Source: Geobacillus proteiniphilus
Lineage (GTDB): Bacteria > Bacillota > Bacilli > Bacillales > Anoxybacillaceae
Direction: 5' to 3'
Length of the DNA: 52,882 nucleotides
Assembly: GCF_001908025.1 (NCBI RefSeq)
Contig: NZ_MQMG01000022.1
Coordinates: 1 to 52,882, forward strand
The notes below the pieces were generated by a model that did no database searches, was not told the DNA's origin, and was given only the letters and a program-made list of their open reading frames with translations. Position numbers and translations under genes: made by a program. Positions within the stretch are counted from its first letter, which is position 1. Each line of letters starts with the position of its first letter. Of the stretch, positions 1-7,742 are shown one piece after another.

Positions 1-484
1 AAAGTTGATTGGCTTTTCGCATTGTCTAGCTTCAGCGCCTAGCTCTCTTCTGCCAAATCACCTTCCCCCTCGGGGTGCAAGCACCCCAGCGGGTGAAGAA
101 CATTTGGCTTCGAGATCGCCAGGATGGCGATATTTCGCCGTTGCCCGCAGGACGCGGGCTGCCTTTAGGCGAAATTACGGCGCCTCCGCTTTTCGTTTGC
201 GCTTCGTTTCGTTCAGTTTTCAAGGAACGAGGCTGCTGCCTAGACTTACTCCTTTGCAGCCTTGCGCCGAGGAACCCAATTCCTCCGAATTCAATAGAAG
301 ACACAGGCGCAAAGTTGCTGCATTGAAACAACTTCTCTGCTGATTTGCGTCGAAGAATCCCGCTTCTCTCCATTCACTTGCAGACACAAGGTTGCTACTT
401 TAGTTTGCTTCTCTGTAATCCTACCGAGGAACCTCACGTCTTCAAATTCCCTTGCAAGCGGCAGGCACAGACATAAAGCAACAG
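1..484 (-). other. Probable leader of a 16S rRNA gene lying just outside the window
   Basis: No protein gene is credible in this stretch. Read on the minus strand after tRNA-Ala it carries a TTGAAAACTGAAC box (about 212-224) like the one found before 16S and 23S genes in Bacillaceae. Several GC-rich hairpins follow: GGGGTGC-AA-GCACCCC at 72-87, and a nested pair around 125-175 with outer arms TTTCGCC/GGCGAAA. In B. subtilis the same tRNA order (trnJ) is followed by the rrnW 16S gene, so a 16S gene is expected at or just beyond position 1. I see no TTGACA-type promoter here, so transcription probably comes from upstream of the 5S gene. Assignment as a leader is inference. Confidence 0.6.
21..44. 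repeat. Possible dispersed Bacillaceae repeat core
   Basis: The stretch contains TGTCTAGC-TTCAGCGCC-TAGC, containing the short inverted arms CTAGC and GCTAG-like sequence. I recall very similar cores (TGTCTAGCTCCAGCGCC) as a dispersed intergenic element in Bacillus and Geobacillus genomes. Only one copy lies in this window, so its repeat nature is remembered, not shown here. It may instead simply be part of the 16S processing stem. Confidence 0.3.
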
Positions 485-557
485 TGGAGCCTATCGGGAT
501 CGAACCGATGACCTCCTGCGTGCAAAGCAGGCGCTCTCCCAGCTGAGCTAAGGCCCC
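485..557 (-). tRNA. tRNA-Ala (anticodon UGC)
   Basis: The reverse complement folds as a standard cloverleaf. It has a GGGGCCT acceptor strand, a GCTC D-stem, an anticodon loop TTTGCAC with anticodon TGC, and a GGTTCGATCC T-arm. The encoded 3' end is A followed by CT, so CCA must be added. It is the last tRNA before the presumed 16S leader, as in the B. subtilis trnJ cluster. Confidence 0.95.
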
Positions 558-569
558 ATATGTCCGCTA

Positions 570-643
570 TCGGGAAGACAGGATTTGAACCTGCGACCCC
601 ATGGTCCCAAACCATGTGCTCTGCCAAACTGAGCTACTTCCCG
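570..643 (-). tRNA. tRNA-Pro (anticodon UGG)
   Basis: A standard cloverleaf is visible on the minus strand. The acceptor strand is CGGGAAG, the anticodon loop TTTGGGA carries TGG, and the T-arm contains GGTTCAAATCC. CCA is not encoded. It lies 12 nt before tRNA-Ala in the cluster. Confidence 0.95.
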
Positions 644-647
644 CCAA

Positions 648-721
648 CGCGCTCGAGAGGATTCGAACCCCTAACCTTCTGATCCGTAGTCAGATGCTCT
701 ATCCAATTGAGCTACGAGCGC
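648..721 (-). tRNA. tRNA-Arg (anticodon ACG)
   Basis: A cloverleaf is visible with acceptor GCGCTCG, anticodon loop CTACGGA (anticodon ACG, expected to be edited to ICG by TadA), and T-arm GGTTCGAATCC. The discriminator base is G and CCA is not encoded. Four nucleotides separate it from tRNA-Pro. Confidence 0.95.
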
Positions 722-724
722 AAG

Positions 725-810
725 TGCCGAGGGCCGGACTCGAACCGGCACGGTAGTTACCTACCCCAGGATTTTAAGTCCTGTGCGTCTGCCAATTCCG
801 CCACCCCGGC
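725..810 (-). tRNA. tRNA-Leu (anticodon UAA)
   Basis: This is a class II tRNA of 86 nt with a long variable arm (GGGGTAGG-TAACTACC region). The anticodon loop CTTAAAA carries TAA. The acceptor is GCCGGGG pairing with CCTCGGC through one G-U pair. CCA is not encoded. Confidence 0.95.
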
Positions 811-826
811 TAAATGGGCAAATAAA

Positions 827-901
827 TGGAGCGGAAGACGGGACTCGAACCCGCGACCCCCACCTTGGCAAGGTGGTGTTCTACCGCTGAACTACTTCCG
901 C
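827..901 (-). tRNA. tRNA-Gly (anticodon GCC)
   Basis: The cloverleaf has acceptor GCGGAAG, anticodon loop TTGCCAA (GCC) and T-arm GGTTCGAGTCC. The encoded 3' end is TCCA, so CCA is genomically present, unlike its neighbours on both sides. Confidence 0.95.
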
Positions 902-912
902 TCGAATCAACA

Positions 913-997
913 TGCGGGTGAAGGGACTCGAACCCCCACGCCCGTAAAGGGCACTAGACCCTGAATCTAGCGCGTCTGCCAATTCCGCCACACCCGC
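913..997 (-). tRNA. tRNA-Leu (anticodon CAG)
   Basis: This is a class II tRNA of 85 nt with anticodon loop TTCAGGG (CAG) and a variable arm around TGCCCTTTACGGGC. The acceptor is GCGGGTG. CCA is not encoded. It is the second leucine isoacceptor in the cluster. Confidence 0.95.
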
Positions 998-1007
998 AAA
1001 TCAATTG

Positions 1008-1083
1008 TGGTGAGCCATGGAGGACTCGAACCTCCGACCCTCTGATTAAAAGTCAGATGCTCTACCTACTGAGCTAATGGCTC
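1008..1083 (-). tRNA. tRNA-Lys (anticodon UUU)
   Basis: The acceptor is GAGCCAT, the anticodon loop CTTTTAA carries TTT, the T-arm contains GGTTCGAGTCC, and CCA is encoded. The first part of this gene, with two nucleotides of flank (1067-1085), recurs exactly at 1194-1212 and 1331-1349. Those copies lack the rest of the tRNA. Confidence 0.95.
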
Positions 1084-1085
1084 AT

Positions 1086-1212
1086 GGGTTAGATAACACT
1101 CCGAGACAACGATGTCCCTTCCTCTGCCAGCTGATTCAAAGAAGCCGAATGCGTCGGGACAACTCGATGCCTATTCGACGATGTAACGCTCGTTACTGAG
1201 CTAATGGCTCAT
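1086..1212 (-). repeat. Diverged direct repeat unit A ending in a tRNA-Lys 5' fragment
   Basis: This 127-bp unit consists of a spacer followed on the plus strand by a 19-nt exact copy of the tRNA-Lys 5' end (1194-1212). It aligns with the next unit through shared blocks GATAACACTC, ATTCAAAGAAG, GCGTCG and CGCTCGT. No tRNA can be completed from the fragment because the T-arm and 3' acceptor strand are missing. The D-arm half (GCTC-AGTAAC-GAGC) can still pair. The two units occupy the place of tRNA-Thr in the B. subtilis cluster. Confidence 0.8.
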
Positions 1213-1349
1213 AGTTTGGATAACACTCTAGGTACTACCTAGCTCTACCTGCCTCTTCCTCTCCCAGCCTATTCAAAGAAGCTAGGTGCGTCGAGGCAAC
1301 TCGCAGCGAACTCGAAGATGTAGCGCTCGTTACTGAGCTAATGGCTCAT
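1213..1349 (-). repeat. Diverged direct repeat unit B ending in a tRNA-Lys 5' fragment
   Basis: This 137-bp unit is homologous to the adjacent unit and ends with the same 19-nt tRNA-Lys head at 1331-1349. It contains an internal inverted pair AGCTAGGT/ACCTAGCT that is poorly conserved in the other unit. It starts directly after the Lys head of unit A and ends 9 bp from tRNA-Val. Origin by tandem duplication followed by divergence is inferred. Confidence 0.8.
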
Positions 1350-1358
1350 AATAGGTGA

Positions 1359-1434
1359 TGGTGGAGGATGACGGGATCGAACCGCCGACCCCTTGCTTGT
1401 AAGGCAAGTGCTCTCCCAGCTGAGCTAATCCTCC
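1359..1434 (-). tRNA. tRNA-Val (anticodon UAC)
   Basis: The cloverleaf has acceptor GGAGGAT, anticodon loop CTTACAA (TAC), T-arm GGTTCGATCCC and an encoded CCA. It is the first tRNA after the 5S gene, 8 nt downstream of its 3' end, as in the B. subtilis rrnJ/trnJ arrangement. Confidence 0.95.
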
Positions 1435-1442
1435 ACGGGATT

Positions 1443-1559
<117 letters not shown>

Positions 1560-1578
1560 CAATCAACAGACAAGTTAT

Positions 1579-1606
1579 ATTATAATTAAATTTATTTATT
1601 TGTCAA
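1579..1606 (-). promoter_or_regulatory. Sigma-A promoter P2 of the 5S-tRNA operon
   Basis: The -35 TTGACA (1606-1601) is separated by 16 bp from the -10 TATAAT (1584-1579). Both hexamers are perfect. The predicted start lies about 13 nt before mature 5S. The AT-rich spacer and consensus hexamers are typical of rRNA promoters. Confidence 0.85.
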
Positions 1607-1652
1607 TAGGTCCTTGTTTTTGATTAGTGCTGTCATTTCAATGCGCTATCAT

Positions 1653-1681
1653 AATATAACACGTTGGGAATGGTTTGTCAA
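1653..1681 (-). promoter_or_regulatory. Sigma-A promoter P1 of the 5S-tRNA operon
   Basis: The -35 TTGACA (1681-1676) is followed after 17 bp by TATATT (1658-1653). It lies about 75 bp upstream of P2. This tandem layout is what rRNA operons of Bacillaceae use, which suggests these are the surviving promoters of a former full operon. Confidence 0.85.
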
Positions 1682-1735
1682 CTCAACTTCCTATGTTTGT
1701 TTTTCAACAAAACAACGACGACTATTTTTACTACT

Positions 1736-1778
1736 TAAAAAAAATCGCCCCCTGCTGCTTGTCTTTACAGGGAGCGAT
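1736..1778 (-). terminator. Rho-independent terminator of lysS
   Basis: The arms ATCGCTCCCTG and CAGGGGGCGAT form an 11-bp stem with one G-U pair, followed on the minus strand by a run of eight T. It lies 6 bp after the lysS stop codon and separates lysS from the 5S promoters. Confidence 0.9.
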
Positions 1779-1783
1779 CAAAT

Positions 1784-3271
<1,488 letters not shown>

Positions 3272-3299
3272 TCATTCACTCCATTTAGCGATTTTTTAC

Positions 3300-3328
3300 G
3301 AAAAATACTGCCAGCGCTCGCTGGCAGT
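3300..3328 (-). terminator. Hairpin terminator between dusB and lysS
   Basis: The perfect palindrome ACTGCCAGCG-AG-CGCTGGCAGT (minus strand) is followed by ATTTTT. It ends about 30 bp before the lysS start. It could act as a partial terminator or attenuator, because the lysS side has no visible promoter. Confidence 0.75.
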
Positions 3329-3358
3329 CCTCCGCTGCATGAACGTCATCTCCGTTGT

Positions 3359-4360
3359 TTAAACGGCTTCGGCGTTCGCCGCTGCTTGGACTTCCGCTTC
3401 CTCCGCCACGCGAAGCAACAGTGCGGCCAGTTCGTCCCGCGTTTCACATTCATTGATGGCGTTGCGGATTTTCGCTGCGCCGCGAATGCCTTTTAAATAC
3501 CAAGCAGCGTGTTTACGCATTTCTTTGACGGCGATATACTCGCCTTTTAAGGCAATTAATCGGTCTAAATGCAGCAGGCAGACATCGATTTTTTCCCTCG
3601 GCGTCGGTTCCGGGATGAGCTCTCCAGTTTCTAAATAACGGACAGTGCGATAGATCATCCAAGGGTTTCCAAGCGCCGCCCGTCCGATCATGACGCCGTC
3701 GACCCCTGTTTCTTCAAGCATCCGCTTTGCATCTTGAGGCGTTTTAACATCTCCGTTGCCGATAACCGGGATGTTGACGGCTTCTTTCACTTGCTTGATG
3801 ATGTTCCAGTCCGCTTTTCCTTCATACATTTGCACCCTTGTCCGTCCGTGGACGGCGACGGCCTTCCCGCCGGCGCGCTCAACGGCTTGAGCGTTTTCGA
3901 CGGCGTAAATGTGCTTTTCATCCCAACCGATCCGCATTTTCACCGTGACCGGTTTTTCAACGGCATCGACGATCGCGGCAACGACATCATAGATTTTATT
4001 CGGGTCAAGCAGCCATTTCGCTCCAGCGTCGCAATTCGTAATTTTCGGCACTGGGCAACCCATGTTGATGTCGATGATATCTGCATTCGTATTTTTATCG
4101 ACAAATTTCGCCGCTTTGACGAGCGTTTCTTTCTCGCCGCCGAAAATTTGCAAGCTGATCGGCTTTTCCCGTTCATCAATATATAACATGTTTAACGTCT
4201 TTTCGTTGTTGTATACGATTCCTTTGTCGCTTACCATCTCGGCGCATACAAGCCCGGCGCCGAATTCTTTGACGGTCAGGCGGAACGCGGAGTTGCATAC
4301 GCCTGCCATCGGAGCGAGCACGACGCGGTTTTTAATTTCGACATCGCCAATGCGAAACAT
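3359..4360 (-). CDS. dusB: tRNA-dihydrouridine synthase (DusB family)
   Basis: This is a 333-residue FMN-dependent TIM-barrel enzyme that reduces uridines in tRNA D-loops with NADPH. Family hallmarks are the N-terminal VLAPMAGV, the catalytic-cysteine motif NMGCPVPK (Cys102), HGRTR in the middle, and the phosphate-binding GNGDV and GRAALGNPW segments. It corresponds to B. subtilis YacF/DusB at the same locus. A strong AAAGGAGG Shine-Dalgarno sequence precedes the ATG, 16 bp after yazB, suggesting one transcript from the folate genes. The exact uridine position modified here is not shown by the sequence. Confidence 0.95.
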   Translation of the reverse strand: MFRIGDVEIKNRVVLAPMAGVCNSAFRLTVKEFGAGLVCAEMVSDKGIVYNNEKTLNMLYIDEREKPISLQIFGGEKETLVKAAKFVDKNTNADIIDINMGCPVPKITNCDAGAKWLLDPNKIYDVVAAIVDAVEKPVTVKMRIGWDEKHIYAVENAQAVERAGGKAVAVHGRTRVQMYEGKADWNIIKQVKEAVNIPVIGNGDVKTPQDAKRMLEETGVDGVMIGRAALGNPWMIYRTVRYLETGELIPEPTPREKIDVCLLHLDRLIALKGEYIAVKEMRKHAAWYLKGIRGAAKIRNAINECETRDELAALLLRVAEEAEVQAAANAEAV

Positions 4361-4376
4361 CGCAGATGCCTCCTTT

Positions 4377-4598
4377 CTACTTGTTCGATTCGAGTTTCGG
4401 CGGCGCCAGTTCTTCCACCGATATATTCAGCCGTTCGGCGATTTGTCCAACGAGCGAATCGGACGGCATCCGGTTCCCCCGTTCAATTTCACCAAGGATC
4501 GATACGGAAATGCCTAGTTCTTTCGCCAGTCTTTCTTGCGTATATCCTTTCAACTTTCGAAAAGCGCGAATACGTCTTCCCCATCTTTCCGCTTCCAT
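4377..4598 (-). CDS. yazB: Small XRE-type helix-turn-helix protein (YazB-like)
   Basis: This is a 73-residue single-domain DNA-binding protein. Residues 7-62 form a Cro/C1 helix-turn-helix with the recognisable YTQERLAKELGIS and LGEIERGNRMPS segments. Its start lies inside the end of folK, a 49-bp overlap in a different frame, so it is translated from the folate operon message. B. subtilis has the same gene (yazB) between folK and dusB. Its target and role are unknown to me; autoregulation of the operon is possible but unsupported. Confidence 0.9.
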   Translation of the reverse strand: MEAERWGRRIRAFRKLKGYTQERLAKELGISVSILGEIERGNRMPSDSLVGQIAERLNISVEELAPPKLESNK

Positions 4599-5077
4599 AC
4601 ATGAACTCCTTTTTTGTCAGGTAGTCGGCCAATGATGTCGATTAACGGTTCAGAAAGAGTCGGTACTGTCACATGGGCGTTGACTTCCAACAACGGGATG
4701 AGCACGAACGCCCGCTCCGCCATGCGCGGATGCGGGATCGTCAGCTGCTCTGTTTCAATATTTTCATGATTATACAGCAAAATGTCAAGGTCTAACGTCC
4801 GTGGTCCCCAGCGAATTTCCCTTTTTCTTCCAAGTCGTCGTTCGATTTGCTGGGTCACGTCAAGCAAGGCAAACGGCGACAACGTGGTCGCCACCTCGAT
4901 CACCATGTTTAAAAACTTGCCTTGGTTGACATAGCCGACCGGATCGGTTTCATAAATCGATGAGCTCGATGTGATAAAAATTTCCTGATGATGATGGAGC
5001 GCTTCAATGGCAGCCCGCAAATAAGAAACACGATCTCCCATGTTCGAGCCTAACGCGATATATGCGATGTTTCCCAT
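4550..5077 (-). CDS. folK: 6-hydroxymethyl-7,8-dihydropterin pyrophosphokinase
   Basis: This 175-residue enzyme transfers pyrophosphate from ATP to hydroxymethyl-dihydropterin, making the activated pterin used by FolP. The N-terminal IALGSNMGDR, the central RWGPRTLDLDILLY signature (about residues 88-101) and HPRMAERAFVL are all diagnostic. The ATG is adjacent to the folB stop codon, indicating translational coupling. The 3' end overlaps yazB by 49 bp. Length fits the family. Confidence 0.96.
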   Translation of the reverse strand: MGNIAYIALGSNMGDRVSYLRAAIEALHHHQEIFITSSSSIYETDPVGYVNQGKFLNMVIEVATTLSPFALLDVTQQIERRLGRKREIRWGPRTLDLDILLYNHENIETEQLTIPHPRMAERAFVLIPLLEVNAHVTVPTLSEPLIDIIGRLPDKKGVHVWKRKDGEDVFALFES

Positions 5078-5437
5078 TTAACGCCCCCTGTCAATTTCGA
5101 CTGCGACATGTCGATAATGGCCGCGAATCGGCGGATTCGGTTTCGTCACTTTGACCAGGCACCGCTGAACGGAGGGGAAGGCGGCAAGCAAATCGGCAGC
5201 AATCGCCTCAGCGACTGCCTCGATCAAGGAGAATGTCCGCTCCTCCACAATCGCCCGGCAGCGCTCGTACACATCGGCGTAGTTGACAGTATGTTCTAAA
5301 CGATCGCTCCGCCCGGCGGGCTGCAAATCGAGCTCCAACGTTACATCAACCAAAAACCGCTGGCCGAGGATGTTTTCTTCGCGAAGCACCCCATGGTAGC
5401 CGTAAAATTCCATGCCGTGTACGTAGATTTTATCGAT
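5078..5437 (-). CDS. folB: Dihydroneopterin aldolase (likely non-AUG start)
   Basis: The product converts dihydroneopterin to hydroxymethyl-dihydropterin and glycolaldehyde. KIYVHGMEFYGYHGVL and the conserved Lys in VKVTKPNPP are family hallmarks. The frame is open back to an ATG at 5467 and a TTG at 5458, but neither has a good ribosome site. A strong GGAAGGGAG ends about 9 nt before an ATC codon at 5437. That codon aligns with the initiator Met of B. subtilis FolB (MDK..., here IDK...). I therefore place the start there (119 residues), overlapping folP by 8 bp. The 129-residue form from 5467 is the alternative. Confidence 0.9.
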   Translation of the reverse strand: MDKIYVHGMEFYGYHGVLREENILGQRFLVDVTLELDLQPAGRSDRLEHTVNYADVYERCRAIVEERTFSLIEAVAEAIAADLLAAFPSVQRCLVKVTKPNPPIRGHYRHVAVEIDRGR

Positions 5438-6281
5438 GGCCGCTCTCTCCCTTCCCAAGCATAGCATCCATCATTTTCGCCATGCGGGCAATCGGCAATA
5501 CATCATGGACGCGAACGATATGCACTCCTTTGACGATGCCGAGGCAAACGGTCGCTCCCGTCCCTTCCACCCGCTCCTCAACCGGGACATTGAGCACATG
5601 GCCGATAAACCGTTTGCGCGATGTACCGAGCAAAAGCGGATAGCCAAGAGCGGCAAATTCGTCAAGACGCCGCATCACTTCCAAGTTATGCTCGACCGTC
5701 TTGGCGAAGCCGATCCCTGGGTCTAAAATAATGTTTTCATCTTTCACACCGGCTTCTTTGGCAATGCGAATGCTTTCCTTCAAATCAGCGATCATGTCGG
5801 AAATCAAATCGCAATACGCCATATCGCGACGGTTATGCATTAAAATGATCGGTGCGCCGTACGTGGCGGCGACGCGGGCCATATCGGGATCGGCTTTTGC
5901 TCCCCAAATGTCGTTGATGATGTGCGCTCCGGCTTCGATCGCTTGCCGGGCGACCTCTGCCTTGTAAGTGTCAATGGAAATGGGTACGTTCACCGCCTCG
6001 GCGATCGCTTTGACCGCCGGGATGACGCGCCGCAATTCTTCATCAAGCGGCACTGGCTCCGCTCCCGGACGAGTCGATTCACCGCCGATGTCAATGATGT
6101 CCGCCCCTTCCGCCACGAGCCGCTTCGCGTGCTTGACCGCGTTTTCCACGTCGTAAAACCGGCCGCCGTCGGAAAACGAATCGGGCGTGACGTTGACAAT
6201 GCCCATGATCAACGTTTTTTTGTTTAAGTCAAGCTCATGCCCGCGGCATTGAAGCCGAAGAGGGCGCATCGATGTTGTCAT
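5430..6281 (-). CDS. folP: Dihydropteroate synthase
   Basis: This enzyme condenses p-aminobenzoate with hydroxymethyl-dihydropterin pyrophosphate to form dihydropteroate; it is the sulfonamide target (sul in B. subtilis). The two signatures are visible: GIVNVTPDSFSDGG at about residues 27-40 and GGESTRPG at 67-74. I chose the ATG at 6281, giving 283 residues, because it overlaps the pabC stop as TGATG and follows AAAGGATGA. A longer open frame back to 6410 lies inside pabC and is unlikely to be used. Confidence 0.95.
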   Translation of the reverse strand: MTTSMRPLRLQCRGHELDLNKKTLIMGIVNVTPDSFSDGGRFYDVENAVKHAKRLVAEGADIIDIGGESTRPGAEPVPLDEELRRVIPAVKAIAEAVNVPISIDTYKAEVARQAIEAGAHIINDIWGAKADPDMARVAATYGAPIILMHNRRDMAYCDLISDMIADLKESIRIAKEAGVKDENIILDPGIGFAKTVEHNLEVMRRLDEFAALGYPLLLGTSRKRFIGHVLNVPVEERVEGTGATVCLGIVKGVHIVRVHDVLPIARMAKMMDAMLGKGESGHR

Positions 6282-7165
6282 CAGTCGTTCATCCTTTCTG
6301 CCAATTCGTTCCTCGTCCATAACCGATGGGTCAAGCGTCGGTAATGGTGCTGCAAGGCCCGGACCACCGGACCATTTTTTCCTTGGTAAACGCAATGGCC
6401 AATGCGGCAAAGGGGTACAATTTCCTGCACAGAGTTGGTGATAAATGCTTCATCAGCCTGCAACAAATGGGACAGCGGATATACCCCTTCTTCAACTGGG
6501 ATGCGCAACTGCTTGAGCAAGGCAATGATGAATTGTCTTGTGATGCCGTTTAATATGCCGACAGCCGGCGCTGGCGTGTAGACGATGCCGTCTTTCACCC
6601 AAAAAATATTGGAAACGATCCCCTCCGCTACCGCACCATCTGAATTCAAAAAAATTCCTTCCGCATGAGGTCGATGTCCGAGCTCCCATTTCCCAATCAT
6701 ATTGTTTAAATAATGGTGCGACTTTAGTCGCTCATTGCCTTCCGGGCTGTTTCGCCTTGCCGCGAGCACCACCCCTTCTTTTCCTTCCGGAGGGACGGGC
6801 GGCGGAAGCGGCTTCATATAGACGATGACGGTCGGGTTTCGGTAACGTTCGATCGGCAAGCCGAGATCGCCGACCCCGGCCGATACATTGAAGCGCACAT
6901 AAGCGTCGCGCAAGCCATTGGCCTCGAGCAACTGCTCGATGATCGCCACCGCTTCGGCGCGGCCGAACTGCCTTTCGATGTGAAGCTCAGACAGCCCTTT
7001 GTTCAATCGGGCCAAATGATCGTCAAGCAAAAAAGGGTGGCCGCTATACGTGCGAAATGTTTCAAATAAGCCGAGCCCATATAAAAAGCCGTGATCAAAC
7101 GCTGATAACTGCGCTTCTTCGCGCGGAACGACCGCGCCGTTGATATACACGTACATGATCGTCAC
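6281..7165 (-). CDS. pabC: Aminodeoxychorismate lyase
   Basis: This is a 294-residue PLP enzyme of fold type IV (branched-chain aminotransferase-like). It cleaves 4-amino-4-deoxychorismate to p-aminobenzoate and pyruvate. The [16 protein letters not shown] segment and the probable PLP lysine in [10 protein letters not shown] support the call, as does the position between pabA and folP. The GTG start overlaps the pabA stop (GTGA); an ATG nine bases later is possible. The 3' end overlaps folP by one base. Confidence 0.93.
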   Translation of the reverse strand: MTIMYVYINGAVVPREEAQLSAFDHGFLYGLGLFETFRTYSGHPFLLDDHLARLNKGLSELHIERQFGRAEAVAIIEQLLEANGLRDAYVRFNVSAGVGDLGLPIERYRNPTVIVYMKPLPPPVPPEGKEGVVLAARRNSPEGNERLKSHHYLNNMIGKWELGHRPHAEGIFLNSDGAVAEGIVSNIFWVKDGIVYTPAPAVGILNGITRQFIIALLKQLRIPVEEGVYPLSHLLQADEAFITNSVQEIVPLCRIGHCVYQGKNGPVVRALQHHYRRLTHRLWTRNELAERMND

Positions 7166-7740
7166 GCCTTTTTATACATGTCGATAAAGTTTTTCAACAG
7201 CTGCATCCCATGGCTTGTCATAATCGATTCCGGGTGAAACTGCACGCCTTCCACCGGCAGCGTTTTATGGCGAATCGCCATCACTTCATCCTCTTCCGTC
7301 CAAGCCGACACGACGAAACAGTCCGGAAGCGTCTCTTTCTCGACGATAAGGGAATGGTAGCGCGTTGCCGTAAACGGGTTCGGCACGCCGCGGAAAATCG
7401 TCTCCCCATCATGGTAGACGGACGATGTTTTCCCGTGCATCAGCCTTGGAGCGCGGACAACGCGGCCGCCGAACGCCTGGGCGATGGCTTGATGCCCGAG
7501 GCAGACGCCGAAAATCGGAATTTGGCCGGCAAAGCGATCGATGACTTCCAGGCTGACCCCTGCCTCATTCGGTGTGCACGGACCGGGGGAAATCATAATA
7601 AAATCGGGGCGGAGTCGTTCGATTTCAGCCACCGTAATTTCATCATTCCGTTTGACAATCAGCTCTTCTCCCAACACGCCCAAATATTGCACTAAATTGT
7701 ACGTAAATGAATCGTAGTTATCAATCATGACGATCATCAT
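7162..7740 (-). CDS. pabA: Glutamine amidotransferase of aminodeoxychorismate/anthranilate synthase
   Basis: This is a class I glutamine amidotransferase supplying ammonia to PabB. The catalytic Cys is in GVCLGHQAI and the His in [10 protein letters not shown]; the oxyanion region is SPGPCTPNE. In B. subtilis this subunit is shared with anthranilate synthase (TrpG), and the same may hold here. The open frame extends upstream into pabB, but GAGGTG just before ATG-ATG at 7740/7737 sets the start, giving about 192 residues. Only 2 bp separate it from the pabB stop. Confidence 0.95.
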   Translation of the reverse strand: MMIVMIDNYDSFTYNLVQYLGVLGEELIVKRNDEITVAEIERLRPDFIMISPGPCTPNEAGVSLEVIDRFAGQIPIFGVCLGHQAIAQAFGGRVVRAPRLMHGKTSSVYHDGETIFRGVPNPFTATRYHSLIVEKETLPDCFVVSAWTEEDEVMAIRHKTLPVEGVQFHPESIMTSHGMQLLKNFIDMYKKA

Positions 7741-7742
7741 TC

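Noticed and set aside
707-964. Plus-strand ORF of 85 codons across the tRNA cluster
   Set aside because: It runs antisense through tRNA-Leu, Gly and Leu genes. Peptides of the SNPRPP kind are well-known false products of tRNA-dense DNA.
1194-1349. tRNA-Lys heads as attachment sites of an integrated element
   Set aside because: Integrases usually duplicate tRNA 3' ends, not 5' ends, and there is no integrase or foreign cargo between the copies.
4550-4598. Possible frameshift at the folK-yazB overlap
   Set aside because: Both products are full length with intact termini, and the same arrangement is known in B. subtilis.
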